DNA from: an uncultured bacterium
Lineage (GTDB): Bacteria; Verrucomicrobiota; Lentisphaeria; Victivallales; UBA1829
Length of the DNA: 64,000 bases
Assembly (NCBI GenBank): GCA_900548385.1
Contig: URKJ01000012.1
Location: 32,550 to 96,549 of the forward strand
Reading direction: 5' to 3'
Position 1 is the stretch's first letter, and every line of letters starts with the position of its first letter. The notes beneath the pieces were generated by a model. It was not told where the DNA came from, ran no database searches, and saw only the letters and a program-made list of their open reading frames with translations. Below are positions 43,782-52,806 of the stretch, one piece after another. The translations under genes and the position numbers were made by a program.

Positions 43782-44402
43782 ATGAATTCCGCCGCATATC
43801 CGGAAGCGCTCCAGGAATTGATGGATCTTCTGCGCGGACTTCCCGGCGTCGGCCGGCGCAGTGCGGAGAGGATGGCACTTCAGCTTTACAGTTGGGATCC
43901 CGCCCGGCTGGAAGCTCTTGCGGAAACTCTCGGCACGCTGCATGAGCGGGTGGGAGTCTGCCCCGAATGCGGCGGTATGTCGTCCGGCAAAGAGGAACTG
44001 TGCGGGATCTGTTCCTCGCCGCTGCGTGATGCCGCACAAATTTGTGTGGTGGAGGATTTTCCGCAGATCCGTTCGATCGAAGCCGGAGGCGTGTACAAAG
44101 GGCGTTATCACGTTCTCGGCGGCACGCTTGCGCCGCTGGAGGGACGTCTCGCCGATTCGCTTTCCATTGAACCGCTTCTGAAACGGATCGCTGCCGGAGG
44201 TGTCCGGGAGGTGATTCTTGCGCTCAGTCCCGATGTGGAAGGACAGGCAACTTCCATTTATCTTGCCAATTTACTGAAAGACAAACCGGTTAAGATCAGC
44301 CGTCCGGCGCAGGGGCTTCCGGCAGGTTCGGATCTCAGTTATGCGGATCCTGCAACGATTGCCGTGGCTTTGAACGGACGTACCGATTTCGGCCGCTCAT
44401 AA
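43782..44402 (+). CDS. recR: Recombination mediator RecR
   Basis: A 206-residue protein that, with RecO, loads RecA at gaps. The helix-hairpin-helix L-P-G-V-G-R-R-S-A-E-R near residue 20, a Cys4 zinc motif (C-P-E-C and C-G-I-C near 60-77) and a Toprim domain (I-C-V-V-E-D near 87; S-P-D-V-E-G near 150) are in the right order. Length is normal. GGAG precedes the ATG; it starts 5 bases after ybaB. Confidence 0.95.
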   Translation: MNSAAYPEALQELMDLLRGLPGVGRRSAERMALQLYSWDPARLEALAETLGTLHERVGVCPECGGMSSGKEELCGICSSPLRDAAQICVVEDFPQIRSIEAGGVYKGRYHVLGGTLAPLEGRLADSLSIEPLLKRIAAGGVREVILALSPDVEGQATSIYLANLLKDKPVKISRPAQGLPAGSDLSYADPATIAVALNGRTDFGRS

Positions 44403-44414
44403 CGGAGATTTATC

Positions 44415-45824
44415 ATGTCCAAATACCTGCTGCGTTCCACGCCGGAGTCCGTGGGGATTCCGTCATCCGCCCTGATCCGTCTCATTGCCGAACTGAAAAA
44501 ACTGGATTCCCTGAACAGCATCATGGTTCTGCGCCACGGGCATGTCTGTGCGGAGGGATGGTGGAAACCGTATTCTCCGGATATTCCGCATATCCTGTTT
44601 TCTCTCAGCAAGAGTTTCACGTCGGTGGCGGTCGGTCTGGCGCAGGACGAGGGGCTGCTGAAGATTTCCGATACTCTGATCTCTTATTTCCCGGAATATG
44701 ATGCGGTTGTCACCGATCCGCGTATGCGGAGTGTCACCCTGCGGAACCTGCTGACGATGGCGAGCGGACACGCCTCCTGTGCGCGTCCCGCGATGCTTGC
44801 CGATCCCGACGGGGACTGGGTGCGCGGTTTTCTTGCTTCCGCTTTGGAATATGAGCCGGGCAGCCGTTTTGTTTACAATTCCGCCGCGACTTATATGCTG
44901 GCGGCAGTTCTGCGGAAAGTCACCGGAACGAATGTGCGGGAGTATCTGATTCCGCGTCTGTTTGATCCGCTCTGCATAACCCCCGGCATGTGGGAATGCT
45001 GCCCGAAGGGAACAAATGCCGGCGGATGGGGATTTTATCTCAAGACCGAGGATCTTGCCAAATTCGCGCAGCTTCTTCTTGACGGCGGCGTCTGGAATGG
45101 CAGACCGCTGATCCCTGCCGACTATCTCCGGGAAGCCACGGGCAGGCAGATTGACAATTCCATGAATGAAGCGCCCGACTGGAAACTTGGATACGGCTAT
45201 CAGTTCTGGCAGAACCGGTACGGCTTCCGCGGCGACGGTGCATCCGGGCAGTATGCGATCGTGCTTCCGGAGCAGGATATTGCGATTGCCACGACTTCTG
45301 GACTTCCCGACATGCAGCGGATCCTGACGCTGATCTGGGATATTCTGCTCCCCGCCGTGACTTGCGACACTCTTCCGGAGAACCCGGCGGATCAGAACGA
45401 ACTGACCGGACTTCTGAGTACGCTGTCGATTCCGCTTGCATCGGGGGATCTGACACGCCGTCATGCTCCCGCTGTCTGGAAGTTCCGTCCCAACGAGGCG
45501 GGAATCACGGATGTCGCCGTCTCGTTCGGCGAAAAAGACTGTCTGCTGGAATTTCATTCAAGGCACGGCACGGAAAAACTGCGCGCCGGTTTCGGGTTCA
45601 ACTGCGATAATCTTCTGCGTCTGAACGACAGCCTTCCGCGCCGCACCGCCGCGAGTGCCGCCTGGATTTCGGAAAACGTTCTGGAGATCAGACTCTGCTG
45701 TTACGAGGCGTCGTTCCGCGGGGAGTTCCGGCTTGATTTCGCGTCGATGGAAAAGCCGCTTGCAGGGTCCTGCCGCTTCTGTACATTCCGTACTCCGTTC
45801 CTGCCGGAACTGACAGCGGAATAG
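44415..45824 (+). CDS. Serine hydrolase of the class C beta-lactamase family
   Basis: A 469-residue enzyme without a signal peptide. The S-x-x-K motif is S-L-S-K (Ser63, Lys66). F-V-Y-N-S-A-A near residue 154 matches the Tyr-x-Asn/Ser motif, and G-D-G-A-S-G-Q-Y near 275 replaces the usual K-T-G/H-x-G loop. A C-terminal domain of about 130 residues, all-beta in pattern, follows. Family members are esterases, D-aminopeptidases or beta-lactamases; in this setting an esterase on an acylated sugar is plausible but unproven. It is 12 bases after recR and 12 before an AraC gene. Confidence 0.85.
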   Translation: MSKYLLRSTPESVGIPSSALIRLIAELKKLDSLNSIMVLRHGHVCAEGWWKPYSPDIPHILFSLSKSFTSVAVGLAQDEGLLKISDTLISYFPEYDAVVTDPRMRSVTLRNLLTMASGHASCARPAMLADPDGDWVRGFLASALEYEPGSRFVYNSAATYMLAAVLRKVTGTNVREYLIPRLFDPLCITPGMWECCPKGTNAGGWGFYLKTEDLAKFAQLLLDGGVWNGRPLIPADYLREATGRQIDNSMNEAPDWKLGYGYQFWQNRYGFRGDGASGQYAIVLPEQDIAIATTSGLPDMQRILTLIWDILLPAVTCDTLPENPADQNELTGLLSTLSIPLASGDLTRRHAPAVWKFRPNEAGITDVAVSFGEKDCLLEFHSRHGTEKLRAGFGFNCDNLLRLNDSLPRRTAASAAWISENVLEIRLCCYEASFRGEFRLDFASMEKPLAGSCRFCTFRTPFLPELTAE

Positions 45825-45836
45825 AGCCGGTTGACG

Positions 45837-46667
45837 ATGGATAACGGCAGCGGTTTCTGCGGGAAGTTCAATTATGATTTTCTGCAAACGCATCATACGC
45901 TGGTGCAGTTGAAGATCCTTGAACTCGCGTTTGCCCGGTTTGTCTGGAAAGGGCGCAACAGTTATTCTTTCAACCGCTGTTTTCTGATCCTCAAAGGGGA
46001 AGGCTGGATTTGCAATCATACCGGTTCGCAACAGCTGACCATGTCCGCCGGAAACGGTTATTTCATGCCGCCGGGCATTGATCTTTCCTTTGATTTTCCG
46101 CCGGGACTCGAACTGCTCAGCATTCATTTCAACGCTTTTCTGCTGCCCGGAATGGATGTGTTTGCCAAAGAGACGCAATGCCTGGAATTTCCGGTCGGGA
46201 CGGCGCGTCTGGAGGAATTCCGGCTTCTTTTGGAACGGGCTGACGGCTGGGGATCGCTCTGCCGGTTTGAAAGTATTCTGTGGGAACTGCTTTCCGGGAT
46301 CAATCTGCCGGGGATGGATCATTTCGGCAGTGTTCCCGCTCTTCAGAAACGGTATGGGTCGCTGCTGCAGTATATTCATGACAATATTTCCGCCCGGACC
46401 GGGATCGGGGAGTTGAGTGCGGTGGCTGGAGTGGGAAGCGATACGCTGTCCCGTCGCTTTTCCCGTGATTTCGGAATTCCGCTGAAAACGTTTCTGATGA
46501 AAGAGCTGATTTCCGTTGCAGAACGTCATCTGCTTGGCGGCGACCTGTCGATCCGGGAGATCGCGGAAAAACTGGAGTTCAGCAGCGAGTACTATTTTTC
46601 CTCGTTTTTCAAACGGATGAAAGGAATTTCGCCAACCATATTCCGTTCCATGCGCGGAAAATTGTAA
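45837..46667 (+). CDS. AraC-family transcriptional regulator
   Basis: A 276-residue regulator. A cupin ligand domain (about 30-110; G-E-G-W-I-C-N-H-T; Y-F-M-P-P-G) precedes the DNA-binding domain (about 180-275), with I-G-E-L-S-A-V-A-G-V-G-S-D-T-L-S-R-R-F and I-R-E-I-A-E-K-L-E-F-S-S-E-Y-Y-F-S-S-F-F-K. The gene follows the serine hydrolase by 12 bases and may regulate it. The ribosome site is weak; a TTG two codons upstream is possible. Confidence 0.87.
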   Translation: MDNGSGFCGKFNYDFLQTHHTLVQLKILELAFARFVWKGRNSYSFNRCFLILKGEGWICNHTGSQQLTMSAGNGYFMPPGIDLSFDFPPGLELLSIHFNAFLLPGMDVFAKETQCLEFPVGTARLEEFRLLLERADGWGSLCRFESILWELLSGINLPGMDHFGSVPALQKRYGSLLQYIHDNISARTGIGELSAVAGVGSDTLSRRFSRDFGIPLKTFLMKELISVAERHLLGGDLSIREIAEKLEFSSEYYFSSFFKRMKGISPTIFRSMRGKL

Positions 46668-46696
46668 AAAATCTTTCTTTTTTTCTGTTTCCCCTC

Positions 46697-46725
46697 TTGA
46701 CAAAATTATATTTATGTGCTAAAAT
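46697..46725 (+). promoter_or_regulatory. Promoter of the GntR-pseudopilin-glycosidase operon
   Basis: TTGACA (46697-46702), 17 bases and TAAAAT (46720-46725), preceded by TGC (extended -10). Confidence 0.82.
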
Positions 46726-46753
46726 TTATAGCAGATAACTAAAATATTTAACA
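46718..46753 (+). promoter_or_regulatory. Tandem operator-like sites over the -10 box
   Basis: GCTAAAATTTATAGC (46718-46732) is an imperfect palindrome covering the -10 box. A related motif, CTAAAATATTTAAC, follows about 21 bases later (46739-46753), two helical turns away. Autorepression by the GntR protein at 46769 is inferred. Confidence 0.45.
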
Positions 46754-46768
46754 AAAAGCGGTTTTTCA

Positions 46769-47875
46769 ATGACACGGCAATACTCCGGGACAAAGGCGCA
46801 GCAGATCAGAGATGAATTGTTGCGGCAGATACGGATCGGGAATTTTCCACGCGGCTCCCAGCTGCCCTCGGAACAAAGACTGTCAGAGCAGCTTGGAGTC
46901 AGCCACATGACGGTCCGTAAAGCGGTGGCGGATTTGACTGCTTCCGGATATTTGCGTAAAGAGCCGCGGATCGGCACGTTCATCAACGAAGAGATTTCCG
47001 GCAGCAAACTGCAAAAGCAGCTTGGCATTGTCTGTCCGGCATGGCCGCATCCCATGTTTAACGAGTCGATGATGCATTTGAGCCGGATTTTTGAACGGGA
47101 AGGCTGGATTTGCCGTTATGCGTTTGCGCGGCATTGGGAAGACCGGATGATCGAGGAGGTCTGGAAGAGTTCGGATGCGCTGGTTCTGTTTCCGATCCGG
47201 TCACGGGAACAGATTCCGCCGGAGCTTCTTCAACGTCTGGAGTCGCAGGAAAAGCCGGTGGTGTATGTCGGCAACCCGGATGTGTTCCGGACGGATACCG
47301 TGTCGTTTGATGATGAGGCGGGGATCGGAATGCTGTTGCGGGAGCTCCGCAAGTTCGGGCACACCTGCATCGGACGTCTTTCCCAACGGATCCCGGAGAG
47401 GAAGCTGCGTCCGCGTGACGAACGGCTGTTTCTGGAAGCCGCGGCGGAAAACCCGTGGTGCCGCATTGTGGACTTTGATGTGGAATGCCCTTATTTTGAA
47501 TCTCCGGTGAATGCGGTTTACCGGAAAATCCGGGAGCAGGGGATCGGAGAATGCACGGTTCTTGCCGGGAGTTACAGTATGATTCTTGCCGCCCATGCCG
47601 CGTTGGTCGACAGCGGATTCCGGGTGCCGGAAGACGTGTCGCTGGTTGTTCTTGGAGAAAACGGCGATTTGCAGTTCCTCCGTCCGCGTCCGGCCCATTG
47701 CTCGTTTTCAGTTGAGGTGCAGGCAAAACTGATTTTAGAACTGATTCTCCGCCGGATTGCGGATCCGGACCGTCCGGTCCGCAACCCGAAAGTCCCGCCC
47801 TGTTTTTATCACGGGGAGACTCTGGCGGAATCTCATGCAGCAATACGGAACAATAACACAGGAGAGTACAGATGA
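46769..47875 (+). CDS. GntR-type regulator with sugar-binding (LacI-like) sensor domain
   Basis: A 368-residue regulator. Residues 5-75 are a textbook GntR winged helix (Q-I-R-D-E-L-L-R-Q-I; L-P-S-E-Q-R-L-S-E-Q-L-G-V-S-H-M-T-V-R-K-A-V-A-D-L; R-I-G-T-F-I). The effector domain starts at Q-L-G-I-V-C-P near residue 84 and has G-H-T-C-I-G-R-L near 198 and V-P-E-D-V-S-L-V-V-L near 288. Its stop codon overlaps the pseudopilin start by 4 bases. It likely senses a sugar released by the glycosidase at 48640. Confidence 0.92.
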   Translation: MTRQYSGTKAQQIRDELLRQIRIGNFPRGSQLPSEQRLSEQLGVSHMTVRKAVADLTASGYLRKEPRIGTFINEEISGSKLQKQLGIVCPAWPHPMFNESMMHLSRIFEREGWICRYAFARHWEDRMIEEVWKSSDALVLFPIRSREQIPPELLQRLESQEKPVVYVGNPDVFRTDTVSFDDEAGIGMLLRELRKFGHTCIGRLSQRIPERKLRPRDERLFLEAAAENPWCRIVDFDVECPYFESPVNAVYRKIREQGIGECTVLAGSYSMILAAHAALVDSGFRVPEDVSLVVLGENGDLQFLRPRPAHCSFSVEVQAKLILELILRRIADPDRPVRNPKVPPCFYHGETLAESHAAIRNNNTGEYR

Positions 47876-48624
47876 AAAAAGGAAAAAACAACGTCAGGAA
47901 ATTTACCATTATAGAACTCTTAATAGTTGTTTCTATTATATCAATTCTTGCCGCTATGCTGCTTCCGGCTTTGAACAAGGCGAGAGAAAGAGCCCGTACA
48001 ATAACCTGTGTCAACCGGAAAAAAGAGTGTATGCTGGCGTTGTTTCAATATGGCAGTGATTACGGCATGATCGCCGGGATCACCAAGGATTCAAAGTGCT
48101 GGTACAATCTGATTGTGACGGGAAACCGGCCGGAAAATCTCGGCTATCTGAAACCGGGAATGCTGATCTGTCCGTCCAACCGTTATGTTCCGCCGGATCT
48201 TGTTTCATTCAGCGACGATCAGGTATCCTATGGAATGGAGCGGATCGCCCATTACATGGAAGCGGACTTGCTGGAGGCGAACGGGGCAGGCAGCTGTTTT
48301 GATGTTTCCCGGAACAATACCTGGGGCTTTCTTCAGCCTGAAAGAGTCCGGACGCCCTCGCGTCTGCTGCTGATCGCGGACAGCGCGCGCGGCGGACATC
48401 AGAAGCCGTGGACCGGTTATCAGAACGGCGGAGGCGGGAGCAGTTTTTTCTATACTTACCAACCGCATGAACGGCGCATTCATCTGATCCATGAGGAGAG
48501 AACGGTTGCCGGATTTGTGGACGGGCATGTGGCGTCGCTTTCGTTTTCCGGTCTTTATTATGATACGACCAATCGGATCCGTTACGTTTATGCGCAGGAC
48601 GGAACGACTCTGCTGAACCGCTGA
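47872..48624 (+). CDS. Type II secretion/type IV pilin-like pseudopilin with H-X9-DG motif
   Basis: A 250-residue pseudopilin: MKKGKNNVRKFTIIELLIVVSIISILAA, then M-L-L-P-A-L-N-K-A-R-E-R-A. Residue -1 is Lys. I-H-E-E-R-T-V-A-G-F-V-D-G-H-V near the C-terminus gives H-X9-DG. AGGAGAG precedes the ATG, which overlaps the GntR stop. The glycosidase follows after 15 bases. Confidence 0.9.
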   Translation: MKKGKNNVRKFTIIELLIVVSIISILAAMLLPALNKARERARTITCVNRKKECMLALFQYGSDYGMIAGITKDSKCWYNLIVTGNRPENLGYLKPGMLICPSNRYVPPDLVSFSDDQVSYGMERIAHYMEADLLEANGAGSCFDVSRNNTWGFLQPERVRTPSRLLLIADSARGGHQKPWTGYQNGGGGSSFFYTYQPHERRIHLIHEERTVAGFVDGHVASLSFSGLYYDTTNRIRYVYAQDGTTLLNR

Positions 48625-48639
48625 TAATGGGGGATCGTT

Positions 48640-51291
48640 ATGAAAATCCAGTTTTCCGTATTTCTTTCTGTGTTTGTCCTGTTTCTTGGCGGGGCGGAAT
48701 ATCGCATCGGGGACCGGGCGGGAGTGCCGTGGATCATGCGGGATGGCATCCCGGTTTCCCCCCGCATGGTTTATGTGAGCCGGACCGCTCAGGAGATCGC
48801 GACTGTCGGGCCGCAATGGAAAGAGTTCACGCTTCGTTTTTCAATTTTGAAGAGCTGTGACAATGCCGCTCTGCATTTGCGTTTTTTCAGCATGGCATTC
48901 CGCAGGGAACCGGAATCGGTTCAGTTTTCCAGAATCGAAGTGCAGGAAGCATCATCGGGTCGTGTGGTCAAGTCGTTCCGGTTCGACGGGGAGAAGCCGG
49001 ATCCCTCCATTGATTTCTGGTGCACCGGGAAATGGAAAAACGGAAAACGGATGCCGGTTCCTGTGGAATTTGCCAATCGCCGGCTTCCGGGTGCTCCGGA
49101 CGGAGCGTTCTGTGTGACTTCCAAGGGCGATCCCGGCGGCAGGCTCGGCGAATTTCATCTGATTCTTTACGGAATCCCCGTGGAGAAAGAACGGGATTAT
49201 CAGATTATCTGCCGTGCGCGTGCCGACCGGGAACAGAACCTGACGTCGTCGCTTTATCATCAGATCGCCGTTCCGCAGGCGCTGGCATATCCCGGAACGA
49301 CTCTGCGGGAACAGGTGAGACTCGCTGCCGACGCAGGGGTTGATTTTGTCACGTTTCCGGTTGACGGGATTTGGCGGAAAGCCGGCGAGCCTGCCGATTA
49401 CTCCGTTCTGGACCGGATTTGCCGTACAGTTCTGGAAGTCAATCCGCGTGCCCGGCTGATTCCGCGTGTTGATCTGAGGACGCCGCCGGAATGGTGGCAG
49501 AAAAAATATCCCGGAGAGATGATGAAATTCACGTCCGGCGGAAACGGCGGTTATCCGTCGGTCTCTTCGCTTCAGTACCGCCGGGATGCGGCGGAGGCGC
49601 TCCGGGAGGTGATCCGGTTCTGTGAAACACGTTTCAAAGACAATATGGCGGGGTATCATCCGACGGGCGGCAACACGCATGAATGGTTTTATTACCGTTC
49701 CCAGAGGCGGATTCTGAGCGGGTATGATGAGGCGACCCGTTCCGCATGGCGTCGCTTTCTGCGCAGAACTTACAACGATGACAGGAGTCTCAGGACTGCG
49801 TGGAATATGCCGGATGTCTCGCTGGCCTCCGCGGAAATACCGTCGCCGGAATATCGCCGCCGGAATCGCCCGGTTTCTCTGCTTTCTCCGTTATCTGATC
49901 GTCCGCTGATTGATTTCAACCGTTTTTTGCAGGAAGAAATGTCGGAAACCGTTTTATCGCTGGCCCGTGTGATCCGGACGGAAACGGGCGGGACGCGTCT
50001 CAGCGTGGTGTTTTACGGTTATCTCTTTGAACTTTCCGCGATTGCAAACGGACCCGCCTGCTCCGGGCATTATGCACTGCGGCGGATTCTCGCTTCGCCG
50101 GATGTTGATCTTGTCGCCGGACCGATTTCTTATTTGGATCGTCAGCCGGGAGGTGGGACGACAACCATGACGGCGGCGGATTCCGTGATGCTGTCCGGCA
50201 AACTCTGGCTGAATGAGGATGATACCAGTACGCATACCGCTTACCGGAACGGCAATCGTGCCCCCGGTTGGAAGAGCGGAGCAATGACGCAGGAGCAGAG
50301 TCTTCTTCTGCTGCGCCGGAATCTGTCGGTGTCGGCGTTCCATGGATTCGGGATCTGGTGGATGGATCTGTTTGGTGCCGGATGGTTTACCGATCCTGTG
50401 CTGTGGAAACTGATGCGGCAGTTTGCCGCTCTGGATACCGCCATGCGGCAGCCTGCGGACACACAGCTTGCAGAAATCATTGATGAAAATTCTCTGCTGT
50501 ATCTCTCTCCTGCCGGTTTTGAACGGAATTACAATTCCGCCGTCAGCGGACCGCTGATCAAAAACGGACGCGCAGCTCGCGGACGGACCGGCGCTTCTTC
50601 GGGGCAATATCTGCTGGATGATCTGCTTGCGGGCAAAGTCAAATCCGGATTGAATGTAATCACTTCCGCCTGGGCGCTTGACGGCGTTCAGAGAAAGAAA
50701 CTCCGGGCATTGTCGGAACAGGTCCCTGCGTTCTGGTGCTGGGCGCCCGGCTATCTTGACCTTGATTCCGGAAAATTCTCGTTGAAAGCCGTGGAAGAGA
50801 CGACAGGATTCCAGGTCCGCAAGCAGGTGCGGGGGAGCTTTGCGATCCGTCCGACCGCCGCCGGCTTGAAGTTCGGTTTGACGGATTCCGTTTCCGTCGC
50901 CCGGGAGTCTGTTGATCCGGTTCTTTCCCCGGTTTGCCGCAACGGGGATATTGTGCTTGCCGAATACCTGGACGGTGCTCCGGCTGTTGTCCTCCGTCCG
51001 GGAAAAGTTCCCGCTTTGTTCTGCGGCATTACCGATATTCCCGCCGGACTCTACCGCAGTTTTGCCGCGTTTGCGGGGATTCATCTGTATACAGACCGTC
51101 CGGCTTATGTTCTGCGGCGCGGAGAGTGGCTGAGTGTCACAGCGCCGGAACAGGGATTTTATAAGATCAGCACCGGAACCGGTGACGGGATTGTGGATTT
51201 CTTTTCCGGCAGAAAACTTGGAACCGGTCCGGAACTCAGGATTTTTTTCCGGAAAGGGGAAAACCGGATATTCCGGTTGAATCCGGAATGA
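48640..51291 (+). CDS. Secreted GH42-like (clan GH-A) glycosidase
   Basis: An 883-residue protein with a signal peptide (MKIQFSVFLSVFVLFLGGAE). An N-terminal beta domain (about 25-200) precedes a barrel that starts L-R-E-Q-V-R-L-A-A-D-A-G-V-D-F-V-T-F near residue 224. Glu348 in G-N-T-H-E-W-F-Y may be the acid/base, and Glu526 in L-W-L-N-E-D-D the nucleophile, an arrangement like GH42 beta-galactosidases. The part from about residue 600 to 760 resembles the trimerisation domain of that family. Substrate is unknown. GGGGGA precedes the ATG. It is the last gene of the GntR-pseudopilin operon. Confidence 0.75.
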   Translation: MKIQFSVFLSVFVLFLGGAEYRIGDRAGVPWIMRDGIPVSPRMVYVSRTAQEIATVGPQWKEFTLRFSILKSCDNAALHLRFFSMAFRREPESVQFSRIEVQEASSGRVVKSFRFDGEKPDPSIDFWCTGKWKNGKRMPVPVEFANRRLPGAPDGAFCVTSKGDPGGRLGEFHLILYGIPVEKERDYQIICRARADREQNLTSSLYHQIAVPQALAYPGTTLREQVRLAADAGVDFVTFPVDGIWRKAGEPADYSVLDRICRTVLEVNPRARLIPRVDLRTPPEWWQKKYPGEMMKFTSGGNGGYPSVSSLQYRRDAAEALREVIRFCETRFKDNMAGYHPTGGNTHEWFYYRSQRRILSGYDEATRSAWRRFLRRTYNDDRSLRTAWNMPDVSLASAEIPSPEYRRRNRPVSLLSPLSDRPLIDFNRFLQEEMSETVLSLARVIRTETGGTRLSVVFYGYLFELSAIANGPACSGHYALRRILASPDVDLVAGPISYLDRQPGGGTTTMTAADSVMLSGKLWLNEDDTSTHTAYRNGNRAPGWKSGAMTQEQSLLLLRRNLSVSAFHGFGIWWMDLFGAGWFTDPVLWKLMRQFAALDTAMRQPADTQLAEIIDENSLLYLSPAGFERNYNSAVSGPLIKNGRAARGRTGASSGQYLLDDLLAGKVKSGLNVITSAWALDGVQRKKLRALSEQVPAFWCWAPGYLDLDSGKFSLKAVEETTGFQVRKQVRGSFAIRPTAAGLKFGLTDSVSVARESVDPVLSPVCRNGDIVLAEYLDGAPAVVLRPGKVPALFCGITDIPAGLYRSFAAFAGIHLYTDRPAYVLRRGEWLSVTAPEQGFYKISTGTGDGIVDFFSGRKLGTGPELRIFFRKGENRIFRLNPE

Positions 51292-51753
51292 AATACCGGA
51301 CAGGCTGTCTGAAACTCAAAAGAAAACATGCCGGGCGGGATTCAAACATTTGATTGTTGTAAAGAGCCGGAGCCGCCGGGAGCACAGATTCAATTAAAAG
51401 ATCGTTTTTCTGTCAAAAAATGTTCACTGTTTTCCATGTATGGATATGGAGTGTGGAGCGCACAGACGCGGCGGCTTCTTGAAAACTGCTTTTTTCATCG
51501 CCGCGGAGTCAATCCGGAACACTCCGGCAGACCGTCCGGAACTTAAAGAAAAAATGGTTTACCGGATAAAATTCCGGTATAATTATTTTAAAACCGGTAT
51601 TGAAAATTTTTGTTTTCAGTGTATGTTACCTGCAACAATAGAGAGATGCGATAATTTTATTTTTGTTGGAATGTTTTTCGGGGTTCATTAAGGGGATGGA
51701 TTCCGTTCGGGGGAAATTTTTTTATTTTATCATGAAAGAAGAGGAGACACTTC
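51292..51753. other. Structured intergenic region, possible RNA
   Basis: No convincing gene lies here. Between 51448 and 51525 two nested helices can form: GGAGTGT (51448-51454) with ACACTCC (51519-51525), and CGCGGCG (51467-51473) with CGCCGCG (51499-51505). Near 51560-51600, TACCGG and CCGGTA motifs recur around TATAAT. TTGAAA-16-TATGTT (51600-51627) is a possible promoter for the NYN gene at 51754. Confidence 0.4.
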
Positions 51754-52791
51754 ATGTATGATTCACACCTGTTGAGAATTGGAATTTTTTATGACGGTAA
51801 TTATTTTTATCATGTCAGCAATTACTATTGCTATGCACATGAACGCCGTTCCCGTCTCAGTATTTCCGGACTTCATGATTTCATCAAGCGTCTTGCCGGA
51901 AGATTCGAGGGAGTGGAATCGAAATTCTGTCAGATCGTTGACTGTCACTATTTCCGCGGGCGTCTTCCCGCAATGGAGGCGAATGCCCGTCAGATCCTGC
52001 TGAATGAGCGCATGTTTGATGATATTCTCATGCGGGAAGGTGTGGTGACGCATTATCTGCCTGTGACCCGCGGCGGTGAAAAAGGTGTGGATGTATGTCT
52101 CGCGTTGGAAGCACTGGAATTGAATATTTTCAAAAAATTCGATGTCGTAGCTCTGATCGCCAGCGATGGCGACTATGTTCCGCTCGTGCGCAAACTGAAC
52201 GCCCTCGGAACGCGCGTCATGGTGCTTGGTTGGGATTTTGAATATATTGACGATAACGGCAATGAACGTTATACCGCCACTTCCGGCAAAATGATGAATG
52301 AAGTCACCTATCCGATCTGGATGCATAAAGTGATTGACGGACAGGACGGCCGGTTCGAGGCGAACGAAGTCAATGCGTTGTTTGTTCCCTCCGGCCTGCG
52401 TGATTCTTCCGGCTGTTCAAAAGAGGAGTTGAAAAACGGCAGGGATGAAGGTTACGGGCATTCCACTCCGAATTATGATGAAGTTCAACCGGATTCGTCG
52501 CGCGGCGCCCATTACGGCGTCGATGATTCCAGCGACTCCATGCAGACCGTCGTTCCCGAAGCCCCGGAGGGACGCCGGTGCAGCCGGATCCTTCAGCTGA
52601 AGAATGGTTACGGGTTCCTTTCCAATGAACCGTCGCCGAAAAATCTCTTTTTCTTCTGGGAAGATTTGGAGGGAATTGATTTCAATGAACTCAATGTCGG
52701 CGATATTTTAGAGTATGAGATCGGGGAAAATGAGCGCGGAGAATGTGCGCGGCATATCACCCGCGTTTCTTCGCAGTCCGACAACCTGTAA
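51754..52791 (+). CDS. NYN-domain (LabA-like PIN) protein with C-terminal cold-shock-type domain
   Basis: A 345-residue protein. Residues 8-195 are a NYN/PIN-like ribonuclease fold: I-G-I-F-Y-D-G-N-Y near 10, G-E-K-G-V-D-V-C-L-A-L-E near 110, and V-A-L-I-A-S-D-G-D-Y-V-P-L-V near 132 provide the acidic residues that bind metal. A low-complexity linker (about 205-265) leads to a cold-shock/OB fold (about 270-338): I-L-Q-L-K-N-G-Y-G-F-L, N-L-F-F-F-W-E-D-L, L-N-V-G-D-I-L-E-Y. Together they suggest an RNA-binding nuclease. AGGAG precedes the ATG. It is followed by the mla genes after 15 bases. Confidence 0.85.
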   Translation: MYDSHLLRIGIFYDGNYFYHVSNYYCYAHERRSRLSISGLHDFIKRLAGRFEGVESKFCQIVDCHYFRGRLPAMEANARQILLNERMFDDILMREGVVTHYLPVTRGGEKGVDVCLALEALELNIFKKFDVVALIASDGDYVPLVRKLNALGTRVMVLGWDFEYIDDNGNERYTATSGKMMNEVTYPIWMHKVIDGQDGRFEANEVNALFVPSGLRDSSGCSKEELKNGRDEGYGHSTPNYDEVQPDSSRGAHYGVDDSSDSMQTVVPEAPEGRRCSRILQLKNGYGFLSNEPSPKNLFFFWEDLEGIDFNELNVGDILEYEIGENERGECARHITRVSSQSDNL

Positions 52792-52806
52792 CCGGAGATT
52801 TGGTTC

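Noticed and set aside
51440..51691. Small frames in the gap before the NYN gene
   Set aside because: No ribosome site, odd composition, and the region forms nested helices; treated as non-coding.
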